64,000 nt of DNA from Bacillota bacterium (GTDB lineage: Bacteria > Bacillota > Clostridia > Monoglobales > Firm-18), in the NCBI GenBank assembly GCA_023228885.1, contig JALOAJ010000008.1:1-64000 (forward strand). The letters are read 5' to 3'. Numbering within the stretch: position 1 is the stretch's first letter; the number at the start of each line of letters is the position of its first letter. The notes under the pieces are model-generated. The model did no database searches. It was given only the letters and a program-made list of their open reading frames with translations, and was not told the origin of the DNA. The translations under genes and the position numbers were made by a program. Of this stretch, positions 17,283-26,597 are shown in pieces.

Positions 17283-20138
17283 TTATATGCTGTTAACCAA
17301 TAGATTGTATATGATTTTCGCTGCTTGGGCGCGGTTCGCGTACTCATTCGGAGCAAGCATATTACCTCCGACACCGGATATTATTCCTGCCTGCTGCATA
17401 TTGCGCACCGCTTCTTTCGCATAATCGCTGATTTTGTCGGCGTCTTTGAAATTAACACCCTCGTGAATCTCTTTTAAATTCCTGCCAATTGTTCCAACGG
17501 CTCGATATGCAATAGTAGCCATGTCCTGTCGCGTTATAAACTGCCCCACCCCAAAGCTGCCATCCGCATTCCCAAGAATTATTCCTAAGTTTTGCCCTAT
17601 GGCAAGATACTTTTCGTACCACGCACCCTCTTGAACATCGGTAAAGGTGGAACCGCCTAAGCTTTCCCCTATTTGAAAAGCCTCGACAATAAGCTTTATA
17701 AATTCCTCACGAGTAATATTATCTAAGGGGCGATAATTTTTATCACCGTCGCCTGATACAATTCCCTTTGCGTGTAAATATTCAATGCTTTCCTGCGCCC
17801 ACAAAACGCTCTCCAAATCTTTGAACGCACTATCGCTTTGATGAGAGATATCATTGTCTTGGGTGGTTTCACCGCTAACGGGTATGCTTACATTGTAGCG
17901 GGAGCCGCCCCCTCCCCCGCCCGAACCGCCGCCGTTGCCGCCGGGTGACATATAAGAGCTGACAGCATCATCAAATCTTTTTCTAAATGCCGCAATGGTG
18001 GATGATTCCCCCGCTGATTTTATCTTTTGGTTAATCTTTCTTTGTTCCGTTTCGGATAGCCTTTTATAAAAACTATATCCCGTGCTGCCATACATCAACA
18101 CCGCAAAATCTGTGCGGATAACTTCGCTCAGTGATGACCAATCCGCTTGGTTTACGGCATCCAATATTGTTTTGGCGCTGATAATCATGTTTACTAAATC
18201 GCCATGACCGGAAAACGGCTTTTGTTCAAATAACACATTATACATATTGATGTTGAGATATTCATCCCCCGCATCCAATATACCTTTGTTTTCTTCTATA
18301 ACAGCGATTAATTTCGAGAGGGTGGTTGAGCTATTTACCGCATCTACAAAATCATCGCGCGTTTTTTTGCTTAAATAAATAAAAGTGTCCTTTGGGTTGT
18401 TTGATATGTTTCTTCCCGAAATTGCAACGGTGTATTCCCCATCGATTGCCTGCGGCGGAAAATTGCCGTTGTACGAAAAAGCGCCGTCAGTATCGCTGTA
18501 AACAGGGTCAAGTAAGATAATTTCTCCGTTTTCATCCGTTACGCCAATTAAAATAGTTTTATAGGTTGGAGGAGAAATTTTGCCGGCTATGGTCAGTTCT
18601 TCCTCGTTCAAAGAAGCGACTTCTATTTCCGCCTCACAAATGTTTGCGTCAAATTGTATTTTTTCATCATCAAAAATTTTTGCAAGGGTTGCATAACCCT
18701 GCCGCAACAGCGTTTTCCTTCCCGAAAGCTCTTCATAAACAAACGCTTTGGCGAAATGACCGGCATTTGCCTGCACCGATGCTTTTACTGTTTCTCCCTC
18801 ATTCACCATTACCCTTTCAAGGCTCAATTCAACCATTGTATTTTGTTGATTATATACAGCCAACGCCAATACAACCTCTTTTTTCTTGTCTAACGGATTA
18901 TAAATATCAACATCAGCCTTTATTGTTCCGCTATCGGGCATAACCGTTATTAGCCCTCCGCCTCCATCTTTAAAAACGGGAGTTTTGGTTGCAAGCCCCG
19001 GCTGCATAGTTGTAAATGAAATCACAGCATTTTGCTTGGGGGAGAATCCGAAAATATTTTTTATTCCAACACCGATTTCTATACTGTATTTTGTGCCAAA
19101 CTCAAGGCTGCTGCTAAAATCAATCACAATCTTATCCCCATCAATTTCAAATGTGTAATCGCTAAACAAAGCCCCATCTTTGGTTATTTTTATATCGCTG
19201 CTCTTAACTTCATCTATTTTGTTGTTATATTTAAACTCAACAGTTTTGTCAAGAATGTTGTAATCGTTGTAATCGGGGCTAAAAGAGGCGTTTACAAAGG
19301 AAAACTCATCCGGTACGGAGAATTTTGCGTTATCAAGATATATTTTATGCGGTTCTGTTACACCTGACATGGCAACCCCATATGCAACTATACAAGAATC
19401 CAATGCAGACCCGGTAGGGGCTCCGTCCGCAACTAATTCACCGTTTAAATATGCGGTGTATGTTTTTGAATCAAAATTAAAATAATACACCAGAGAGTAC
19501 CATGTATTGGGCTGATATGGCTTAGTTTTCCCTCCTGCAAACGTTATTGTTCCACCCGGATAAAATATGCCGAAATTGTCAGCCTTGGTGGTTGTTCCGC
19601 TTGTAACCCCTATAACGTCATAAAAACGAACCCGAACATTATTCGGAGGCAAAGCCAAAAACAAAATATCAAATTCCGCTTTTACATACCTAAGGTCATC
19701 AACTGAGTAATATGGCGCAATCGGTCCGGAAGGGTTGGTTACCGACCCATAATTTATCCTAAAATAATCATCGCTGCTTGCGCCTGCCGATTTGCTAATC
19801 TCCGCAACTCTGCCATGCAAGGCTGCATCCGGCAATCCCACTGCGGCTGCATCTACCGCTATGGTGGTTCTGCCTTCGGAATTGTTTCGCGCCCAAGTGC
19901 CGGAAGGGATAGTTCCGCTGCCGTAACTACCGAAATCGTCCTCGAACAAAACATTATTAAATGCATCGTCACCGTAATAACCCGTACCTTCGTTGTTACC
20001 GCCGTCATTACCATCCCCAAACGGCACGGCATCATACCAATCGTCATTTGTATAATCCTGTGCCTTTATCGTTGCCGAAGCAGTGAACGCCGAAAACAAA
20101 ACCGCAACAACCAACATAATGCTTAGTATATTTTTCAT
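17283..20138 (-). CDS. Wall-anchored LamG-like / Ig-like / SLH protein
   Basis: This 951-residue protein has a signal peptide (about 1-24). A LamG/concanavalin-like module follows (about 58-275; FEDDFGSY start, TYTAYLNGELVA, IYLDNAKFSV end), then a Big_5-type Ig domain (about 280-375; FGTKYSIEIGVGIKNIFG). Next come the recurrent beta module (about 385-485), a further beta domain (about 490-590), a helical spacer, a glycine-rich linker (about 732-745), and three C-terminal SLH repeats (about 770-950; ITREEFIKLIVEAF, FITRQDMATIAYRA). No catalytic domain is seen. It should display a carbohydrate-binding LamG module on the wall next to the PL8 lyases. The LamG module is the single-copy relative of those in the next two genes upstream in the operon. 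Confidence 0.87.
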   Translation of the reverse strand: MKNILSIMLVVAVLFSAFTASATIKAQDYTNDDWYDAVPFGDGNDGGNNEGTGYYGDDAFNNVLFEDDFGSYGSGTIPSGTWARNNSEGRTTIAVDAAAVGLPDAALHGRVAEISKSAGASSDDYFRINYGSVTNPSGPIAPYYSVDDLRYVKAEFDILFLALPPNNVRVRFYDVIGVTSGTTTKADNFGIFYPGGTITFAGGKTKPYQPNTWYSLVYYFNFDSKTYTAYLNGELVADGAPTGSALDSCIVAYGVAMSGVTEPHKIYLDNAKFSVPDEFSFVNASFSPDYNDYNILDKTVEFKYNNKIDEVKSSDIKITKDGALFSDYTFEIDGDKIVIDFSSSLEFGTKYSIEIGVGIKNIFGFSPKQNAVISFTTMQPGLATKTPVFKDGGGGLITVMPDSGTIKADVDIYNPLDKKKEVVLALAVYNQQNTMVELSLERVMVNEGETVKASVQANAGHFAKAFVYEELSGRKTLLRQGYATLAKIFDDEKIQFDANICEAEIEVASLNEEELTIAGKISPPTYKTILIGVTDENGEIILLDPVYSDTDGAFSYNGNFPPQAIDGEYTVAISGRNISNNPKDTFIYLSKKTRDDFVDAVNSSTTLSKLIAVIEENKGILDAGDEYLNINMYNVLFEQKPFSGHGDLVNMIISAKTILDAVNQADWSSLSEVIRTDFAVLMYGSTGYSFYKRLSETEQRKINQKIKSAGESSTIAAFRKRFDDAVSSYMSPGGNGGGSGGGGGGSRYNVSIPVSGETTQDNDISHQSDSAFKDLESVLWAQESIEYLHAKGIVSGDGDKNYRPLDNITREEFIKLIVEAFQIGESLGGSTFTDVQEGAWYEKYLAIGQNLGIILGNADGSFGVGQFITRQDMATIAYRAVGTIGRNLKEIHEGVNFKDADKISDYAKEAVRNMQQAGIISGVGGNMLAPNEYANRAQAAKIIYNLLVNSI

Positions 20139-20186
20139 TCCAATTCCGCCCTTTCATAACCTTCTGTTTAGTTTTTTACGCATGCC

Positions 20187-23100
20187 TTATTTTGCAAACC
20201 TTGCTGTAAATGTCTTGCCTCTTGAATTTTTAAGTTCTGCCTGGATAACTGTTTTACCGCCTTCTTCATAAACGGTCAGTTCCTTATCGGCATCCGTTTC
20301 GCCAAGCGGCATATCAATATAAATTTTTGCACTACCCAGCTTATGGGTAGGGTCACTTAACGAAATAACATACTCATTGCCCTTATCTTGCACCATAACA
20401 AGCATTGGGACTGTTACGGCTATATCTTCGCAGCTGCCGCTTTCCCAAAACACCATGCCTGTAACCCCCAGCTTGGTTTCCCTTACCGCTTGCAAGCGGG
20501 CGCTGTTTTCAAGTATTTGAATGTCCGGGCTTTCGGCATAGCCGCTTGTTTGCGCTAAAGTTTTATTCGGCAATATAACATAAGAGTATAAACCGCCGTC
20601 AGGGCTTTTTCCATGCTCAAACCACATTTCGCAAAAGGTTTTTTTGTTTACGATTTTATCGGCGCTAAGCTGTCCGCCGTCGGGGAAGTAATATCCGCCT
20701 GTTCCTTCTATATGCGCCCAAGACGGGTTTTCAATAAGTGTTTTTGAATTGATAAACTGATTATCAATATTCATAGCTTCATTTCCATTGGTCAGTTTTC
20801 TGTTTTCGACAACGGTCAACACATCGAACCCATCGTTAGCGTTAATATCCGCCCCAAGGGCGACAACCTCATCATCAAACATAAACCAAGCCTTTTTTGC
20901 CATAAGGGTGGAGTTATGCAACGGCAAATATCCCGGAACATCGTTGTGGAAAGATTCAAGCTGCATTGCCGCCGTTCCAAACTCGTTATCCATGCTTACC
21001 CCGCCTACAAAATCTTGGCTTGAAAAATATTCCCGTCCGCTTGATATTATCGCATCCTCACGCTGCTGCGTATCAACCGTTGTGCCGGGGCGCTTATACG
21101 GGTCGGCATTTTCAAAATAGTCTTTGTTATATTGATGCATATCGCCATCGTAAATATAAAGCATACCGTCACCCGTGTACCAGCCGCGCATGTTGGTGTT
21201 TCTAATCGCCTCGTAATTTGCAATTCTTTCGGATGACATGGCAACCCCCGCTGAGAAGGAATTTCTGTGATGCACCACCCGGTCCATATTATAATAAACC
21301 CTGTTTAAAATATACTCGCCCGGTTCCGGAACAGTTTGGTCGTTTAATATCTCTATTAGCTTTATAATATTTTGTGGATACAACTTTTTAAATATATAAT
21401 CCTGCGTTTCCGCAGTTACATGCCGTTTTATTAGTGTTTTAAAGTTCAAAGCATCTTGCTCGCTTATCCTATCTATCATATTAAGTATTGATTCTACAAC
21501 CTTAAAGCCTTCTACATGCTCTCCTGCCGTGTATAGCTGCCTTCCTCGCACCATGCTCATCATACCGCCTTTATACATAAGCGGTTCAAAAGCGTTGTAT
21601 ATCCAGTTTTCATAGCTGTGGCGGCATTGCTTTGTGAAATCAAACTTAGTGCCCGACACAATTGATAACACGCTTATTACCCTGTCTAAAAGCGCAGATG
21701 TTCCATAACCACCGTTATACGGTATATAATTATGCTTGATATATGAATGGTCACTATACATGCCGGTGCCGTCTTCACTATAAGAAAACAGCACGGGATA
21801 GGCTGTAAATATTTCATGCACCATCTCATTGTTTTCCTGTAAAACGCCCGCCGCAAATTGGTTATATGCCCGACTGTTTACATGGTCGTTTAACAGCAAA
21901 TTTGTGCGTATAACGGTTAGAAGGTGATTATATGTCGATAAATATCTGTTTCGTTCGGTTTTGACAACCTCATCGCCCAATATTATAAGCGTGTCGGTTA
22001 AGCAGTTGGGTGTGCCGACAAACCAGTCCCACCAGTTGGAATCGGATGTTTTTAGCCAACCAACCCTGTTTCCGTCAATCTCCTGCTGCCCATAGTAATT
22101 GTCATACATAAAATCAAGGGCAAATATAATGTCGTCTTTTAAATCGGTATTTTGATAAAGAGCTGAGCCGTAAGTTCCCCATGCCAGCGCCATATTAAAT
22201 ATTTTACGATAGTCAGCCGTCATATCCGCCGTGGTCGCAAGCGCATTGTTGCCCCAAAGCGCAGGAGCGGTTTTTTTCATACTGTTCCATGCCGTCGCTC
22301 CGGCGGACTCAATAGTTTCTATGCGTTTTTTTATACGGCTGTTGCTTTTATCGTTGTTTTCATTTCCAACCATATGTTCTTTCCATTTGCTTCTTAGAAA
22401 AGCAAAATCATTTGACGAATAAAATGTTACCTTTTCGCTTTCCGCCAAAGGCTTCATTTTTGTTACTGTATCCCATAAAAATATTCGGGCTTGTTGACCG
22501 GCGGTAAGGTTTAGTTCTTCATAAAAACTTTTTAAACCATCCGCTTCGCTTCCATCGTAAACTTTTATGCTTTCAAGCCTGCCATTATCGTTGTAAACGT
22601 TCAGTATCATTGCAGATTCGTCTGCATACCTGTTATCAACACGATACGTCACAAAGGTTTTGCCGCTGTTGTCCATCGAAATAAAGGGTTTTGGAGCTTC
22701 TACTTCTGTTTCTTGCGATGATTCAGCATAAAACCCCGTATTGGCAAGATATATCTTATAATTTTCAACAGTTGCCCCTGCCGTCAGCCCGAACGAAACC
22801 GCACAGGTATCCAAAGTATCCCCAATGCCAAAGGCCTCCGCTACCATATCTTCGTTTATATATGCCGTATATTCCCCCGTATTAAAATTAAGATAATACA
22901 CAAGGGAATACCACTTTTTCGTTTCATACTGCATCATATTTAACATGGAAGTTCCGTTTCTAAATGTAACATTCATATCGGCGCCGAATGTAGTCAAATT
23001 TACCGCCTTTGTGCTGCCGCCTTCCGGAATGCTTATATTATCATAAAAACGAATGTTTATAGGTATAGGCGGCGTGTCATCAAATAAAATATCCAATTGT

Positions 23101-24149
23101 ATTTTTATATATTTTAGTTCTTCCACATCATAAATTCCCGCAATGGGAGAGTTTTTACCTTTATAGGGAACCCTAAAATACATATCATTTTCGCCTGCCC
23201 CATCATCCCCTGCCTTTTTTTCAATTTTGGCAACCCTAACATTAGCGCCGGAAACAGGCAGGTTTTCATCGGGAGCGTTTGCCACCGAGTAGCTTTTAAG
23301 CGCGGTTCTTTTTGCATTCCAATGAGTGGATAAAATGCTTGCATTTTCGGAATAATTTGTGAAATCATCATAAAACAGGGCTTTGTAATTAATCGTTGTT
23401 ATGTCTTTGTATTGAATTGAGAATTTGGCATTATCCAAGTAAATCTCATAAGGCGATGATGTGCCGCTGATATGCAAGCCGAAAGCGACGACACAAGTGT
23501 CAAGCGTATCCGGAATACTTACATCGTCTGCAAGCAACGCCCCATTTACATAAGCGGTGTATTTCCCGGTATGAAAGTTAAGGTAGTATTCAAAAGAATA
23601 CCATTTATTCGGTTGGTAAGGCATGCTGCTTCCGTTTGTTAGCGTGCAAACGGAATCGGTGCCAAACACCGCAAGATTATCCGCTTTGGTGGCGCCTTCA
23701 GCGGTATTGTCTAAAAAACGCATTCTAACGGCAGTAGGCGGAATTGCGGCAAATAAAATATCGCATTCCACCTTCGCATATTTTAAATTTTTCACCGGAT
23801 AATGCCCCGAAACTTGGCTGTATTTAGGGTTTTGATATGCCTGTCTAAAATAGTTCGTGGTAGTCGTTGTTCCTTTTGTGATTTTTGCAACCATGCCATG
23901 ATGGGCGGCGTCAGCTAACTGCACGCCGCCTATCGTTTCTTTTGTTGCATCTATTGCAGTGTATGTTCCACCCGCTTTTTCCCATGAGGTGGAAATGGCG
24001 GCGCCCTTAGCATAGCCGCTAAAGTCGTCCTCAAAAACAGCATAATACAAATCACTATCTGTATAGCTTTTTGTATTTGAAAACGCCGGTGTAATAAGCA
24101 GTGAGGATAAAATTACAACAATTAGCGCAATGTATGGCACCTTTTTCAA
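20187..24149 (-). CDS. Secreted PL8-type polysaccharide lyase with two LamG-like modules
   Basis: About 1320 residues. I start it at a TTG eight bases after GGAGG; a longer frame begins inside that ribosome site. Order: signal peptide (about 1-25), two LamG-like modules (about 35-245 and 258-475), the recurrent beta module (about 485-575; IFLWDTVTKMKPL), then a PL8 catalytic region (about 580-1310). The PL8 signs are NWWDWFVGTP (aromatic patch), HNYIPYNGGYG (catalytic His and Tyr nine residues apart), RNSFSAGVAMSSERIANYE, and GWYTGDGMLY with RPGTTVD. PL8 enzymes beta-eliminate uronic-acid polysaccharides (hyaluronan, chondroitin, xanthan). The usual catalytic Asn position (TGAN in the family) seems to read FAA here. 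Anchoring is not obvious. The family is sure, the substrate open. Confidence 0.92.
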   Translation of the reverse strand: MKKVPYIALIVVILSSLLITPAFSNTKSYTDSDLYYAVFEDDFSGYAKGAAISTSWEKAGGTYTAIDATKETIGGVQLADAAHHGMVAKITKGTTTTTNYFRQAYQNPKYSQVSGHYPVKNLKYAKVECDILFAAIPPTAVRMRFLDNTAEGATKADNLAVFGTDSVCTLTNGSSMPYQPNKWYSFEYYLNFHTGKYTAYVNGALLADDVSIPDTLDTCVVAFGLHISGTSSPYEIYLDNAKFSIQYKDITTINYKALFYDDFTNYSENASILSTHWNAKRTALKSYSVANAPDENLPVSGANVRVAKIEKKAGDDGAGENDMYFRVPYKGKNSPIAGIYDVEELKYIKIQLDILFDDTPPIPINIRFYDNISIPEGGSTKAVNLTTFGADMNVTFRNGTSMLNMMQYETKKWYSLVYYLNFNTGEYTAYINEDMVAEAFGIGDTLDTCAVSFGLTAGATVENYKIYLANTGFYAESSQETEVEAPKPFISMDNSGKTFVTYRVDNRYADESAMILNVYNDNGRLESIKVYDGSEADGLKSFYEELNLTAGQQARIFLWDTVTKMKPLAESEKVTFYSSNDFAFLRSKWKEHMVGNENNDKSNSRIKKRIETIESAGATAWNSMKKTAPALWGNNALATTADMTADYRKIFNMALAWGTYGSALYQNTDLKDDIIFALDFMYDNYYGQQEIDGNRVGWLKTSDSNWWDWFVGTPNCLTDTLIILGDEVVKTERNRYLSTYNHLLTVIRTNLLLNDHVNSRAYNQFAAGVLQENNEMVHEIFTAYPVLFSYSEDGTGMYSDHSYIKHNYIPYNGGYGTSALLDRVISVLSIVSGTKFDFTKQCRHSYENWIYNAFEPLMYKGGMMSMVRGRQLYTAGEHVEGFKVVESILNMIDRISEQDALNFKTLIKRHVTAETQDYIFKKLYPQNIIKLIEILNDQTVPEPGEYILNRVYYNMDRVVHHRNSFSAGVAMSSERIANYEAIRNTNMRGWYTGDGMLYIYDGDMHQYNKDYFENADPYKRPGTTVDTQQREDAIISSGREYFSSQDFVGGVSMDNEFGTAAMQLESFHNDVPGYLPLHNSTLMAKKAWFMFDDEVVALGADINANDGFDVLTVVENRKLTNGNEAMNIDNQFINSKTLIENPSWAHIEGTGGYYFPDGGQLSADKIVNKKTFCEMWFEHGKSPDGGLYSYVILPNKTLAQTSGYAESPDIQILENSARLQAVRETKLGVTGMVFWESGSCEDIAVTVPMLVMVQDKGNEYVISLSDPTHKLGSAKIYIDMPLGETDADKELTVYEEGGKTVIQAELKNSRGKTFTARFAK

Positions 24150-24177
24150 TTTAAACGCCTCCAAATAATAACTTTTG

Positions 24178-26571
24178 TTAATCGATTTTTATTTCAGATG
24201 CTTTGTCAAAAGGTTTTAAACCTTCAAGTCCATCCCACAAAAATGTCTTTACAACCTCTCCCTCTTGCATTGTATATGCTCCGATAGGGTTACGAGCGGT
24301 GCTTGTAATGTTTGATGCGGATATGTTATTAATCATTTTAATTTCTTTGAGTGTTCCATTTGCAAACTTAGCTTGAACTACATCCGCATTTAGAGCCATT
24401 TGAGAGTGTAAATTTAAAAAGATTTTCCCTTTTTCCATAGTTTCTCTTGTAAATTTAACACGGGTCGGCTCAACCGAATATTTGTAGTTGTCAACGGATA
24501 GCACATTTTCAGAGCCCGCCTCTGACGGAATTTGTATTCTAAACTGCCGCAGCAAGTGCGGTCTGGAGGCTGCTCCCATCTTAACGTTTTCCGCTACAAG
24601 CGCTCCGTCTAAATAAGCGTTGTATGTATAAGAGTTATAATCATATTCAAATGCGAGGTTATACCACTTTTTCGCCTCATAAGTAAGAGATTCTCCTCCT
24701 ATATTCAAGCTTCCGTCCGCCTCGAATTTTGCCGAAAGGGATGTGAAGTTGCTATCGGTATAAGCGGAAAGCGATACAGGAAATTTATTGTTTAGCTTAA
24801 TGTCGCACTCCACCTTAACCGATTTTAGCCCGGTATCCTTTTCGTTGGGATAGATTTCGTCAACAATGCTGTACATAGCCCCCATAACGGCATTGCTTTC
24901 ATTCTTCGTAGTCATTTTAAACACATTGCCGTGGTCGGTTGGATCAACCGAGGCATCAACATCATCCGCTTCTATATATGTGTCCGCATTCATAATACGG
25001 TAGTTGCTTTTGCCGCCGGAACCGTCCGGTACAGTCCCCAAAGGCGTGTTCGCAAAATTATCATAAAACAACACCTGTTCGTATTTTTTATTTGCAGGAT
25101 AAGGCGAAACCACCGAAAACCTTGCATTGTCAAAATATATTTCATATGGAATGGTTAGACCATTATTAGGTACCAATCCAAAAGCAACCATACAGCCCCC
25201 TAAGTCGCCTATTGCCGCCTCATTGGCAACCAGCCGCCCGTTTACATATGCAGTGTATGTATTTAAATTAAGGTCAAAATAATATACAAAGTTATACCAC
25301 TGATTAAGACCATAGTCTATCGTCTTTCCGCCGGAAAAAGAAAGCGTAGGCGAGTTTACATCATTGCTGAAGGTTCCAAGGTTAACGCTTTTTGTTGCGC
25401 TTACGCTCAAAATATTATAAAAACGAATGTTAAGAGGGTTTTGAATAACGGCGGGAAGTAATATATCAAATTCCGCCTTAACATATTTTAAATCATCCGC
25501 CAAGTAATTAGGGGCAATAGGACCGTTTGGTTCACCTACTTTGCCATATTTAATCCTAAAGTAATCGTCAGTTTTATTGTCTCCCGTTTTAGCAAAGCTT
25601 GCAACTTGCCCATGCTCATCAGCGTTCGGTAACCCCGCATCGGCAGCAGTTAGTATTTTATAAGCCCTTCCGTTGCTTTCAGCCGGCAAATCCCAATTTA
25701 TGTTTAAACCGGTTGCCTTCGCGCCTGTTCCTGGCGTATACCCTTCAAAATTATCATCAAACAAAGCTAAGTCGTAACCATCGTCTTGAGGTAGCTGTGT
25801 TAGGCAGTAATGCTCATTCGGGATGGAAAACTTCGCATTGTCAAAATAAATTTCATAAGCATTGGTAGTTCCGGACATTTGAAACCCAAAAGCAATAGCG
25901 CAAGAATCCAATACATCCGGCATTTCGGCATTATTGGCAAGCATTGCACCGTTTACATAAGCGGTATATTTGCCCGTATCAAAATTAAGGTAATATTCAA
26001 ATGAATACCATATGTTGGGTTCGCACTGCATAGAGCTGCCATTTACCGCGGAAAGTGTTGAATCTGTTCCAAAGGACATAAGATTATCCGCCTTTGTACC
26101 GGATTCTTCGTCAATGCTAACATTATCAAAAAAACGCAAACCCACGTTAACGGGGGGAACATCAGATAACAAAACGTCATACTCTACTTTTACATGCCGC
26201 AACTCGCTTATCAAATAATAACCCGAAATTGGACTTTTGGCTTTATTCGAATAAAATAATCTGAAGTAGTTATTGCTATTAGTTGATGTATCCTTGGCGA
26301 TTTTTGCAACGATACCATGAGCGGAGGCATCCGGTAAATTTTCATCGGCAGCGTCTACCGTCGTGCAACTTCTGCCGCTGGTCACCGTTCTATCCCACGC
26401 TGATGAAAAGGGAACTTCCGCGCCTTTAGTGTAAGAGCTAAAATCATCCTCAAACAAAACTGTGTCATACCAGCCCTCGTCAATGTTCGCCGTCACCATA
26501 GCGGCATTTACAAATAACATTGTCGCAAGCATTGCAGTCGTTAAAAACCACGATATCAATCTTTTTTTCAT
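24178..26571 (-). CDS. Secreted protein of three LamG-like modules
   Basis: This 797-residue protein has a signal peptide (about 1-29) and three successive LamG/concanavalin-like modules (about 38-255, 265-490, 505-705). Each opens with FEDDF/FDDNF/FYDNF. The first two contain TYTAYVNG and close with IYFDNAKFSI or IYFDNARFSV; the third is diverged (AYLDGALVAENV). The protein ends in the recurrent beta module (VVKTFLWDGLEGLKPF). There are no SLH repeats and no catalytic domain. Within the operon it sits between the two PL8 lyases, so it is probably a soluble or wall-associated glycan-binding protein helping them. Modules one and two look like products of recent tandem duplication. Confidence 0.85.
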   Translation of the reverse strand: MKKRLISWFLTTAMLATMLFVNAAMVTANIDEGWYDTVLFEDDFSSYTKGAEVPFSSAWDRTVTSGRSCTTVDAADENLPDASAHGIVAKIAKDTSTNSNNYFRLFYSNKAKSPISGYYLISELRHVKVEYDVLLSDVPPVNVGLRFFDNVSIDEESGTKADNLMSFGTDSTLSAVNGSSMQCEPNIWYSFEYYLNFDTGKYTAYVNGAMLANNAEMPDVLDSCAIAFGFQMSGTTNAYEIYFDNAKFSIPNEHYCLTQLPQDDGYDLALFDDNFEGYTPGTGAKATGLNINWDLPAESNGRAYKILTAADAGLPNADEHGQVASFAKTGDNKTDDYFRIKYGKVGEPNGPIAPNYLADDLKYVKAEFDILLPAVIQNPLNIRFYNILSVSATKSVNLGTFSNDVNSPTLSFSGGKTIDYGLNQWYNFVYYFDLNLNTYTAYVNGRLVANEAAIGDLGGCMVAFGLVPNNGLTIPYEIYFDNARFSVVSPYPANKKYEQVLFYDNFANTPLGTVPDGSGGKSNYRIMNADTYIEADDVDASVDPTDHGNVFKMTTKNESNAVMGAMYSIVDEIYPNEKDTGLKSVKVECDIKLNNKFPVSLSAYTDSNFTSLSAKFEADGSLNIGGESLTYEAKKWYNLAFEYDYNSYTYNAYLDGALVAENVKMGAASRPHLLRQFRIQIPSEAGSENVLSVDNYKYSVEPTRVKFTRETMEKGKIFLNLHSQMALNADVVQAKFANGTLKEIKMINNISASNITSTARNPIGAYTMQEGEVVKTFLWDGLEGLKPFDKASEIKID

Positions 26572-26597
26572 TTTTCTGCCCTCTTTCTTATAAAAAT

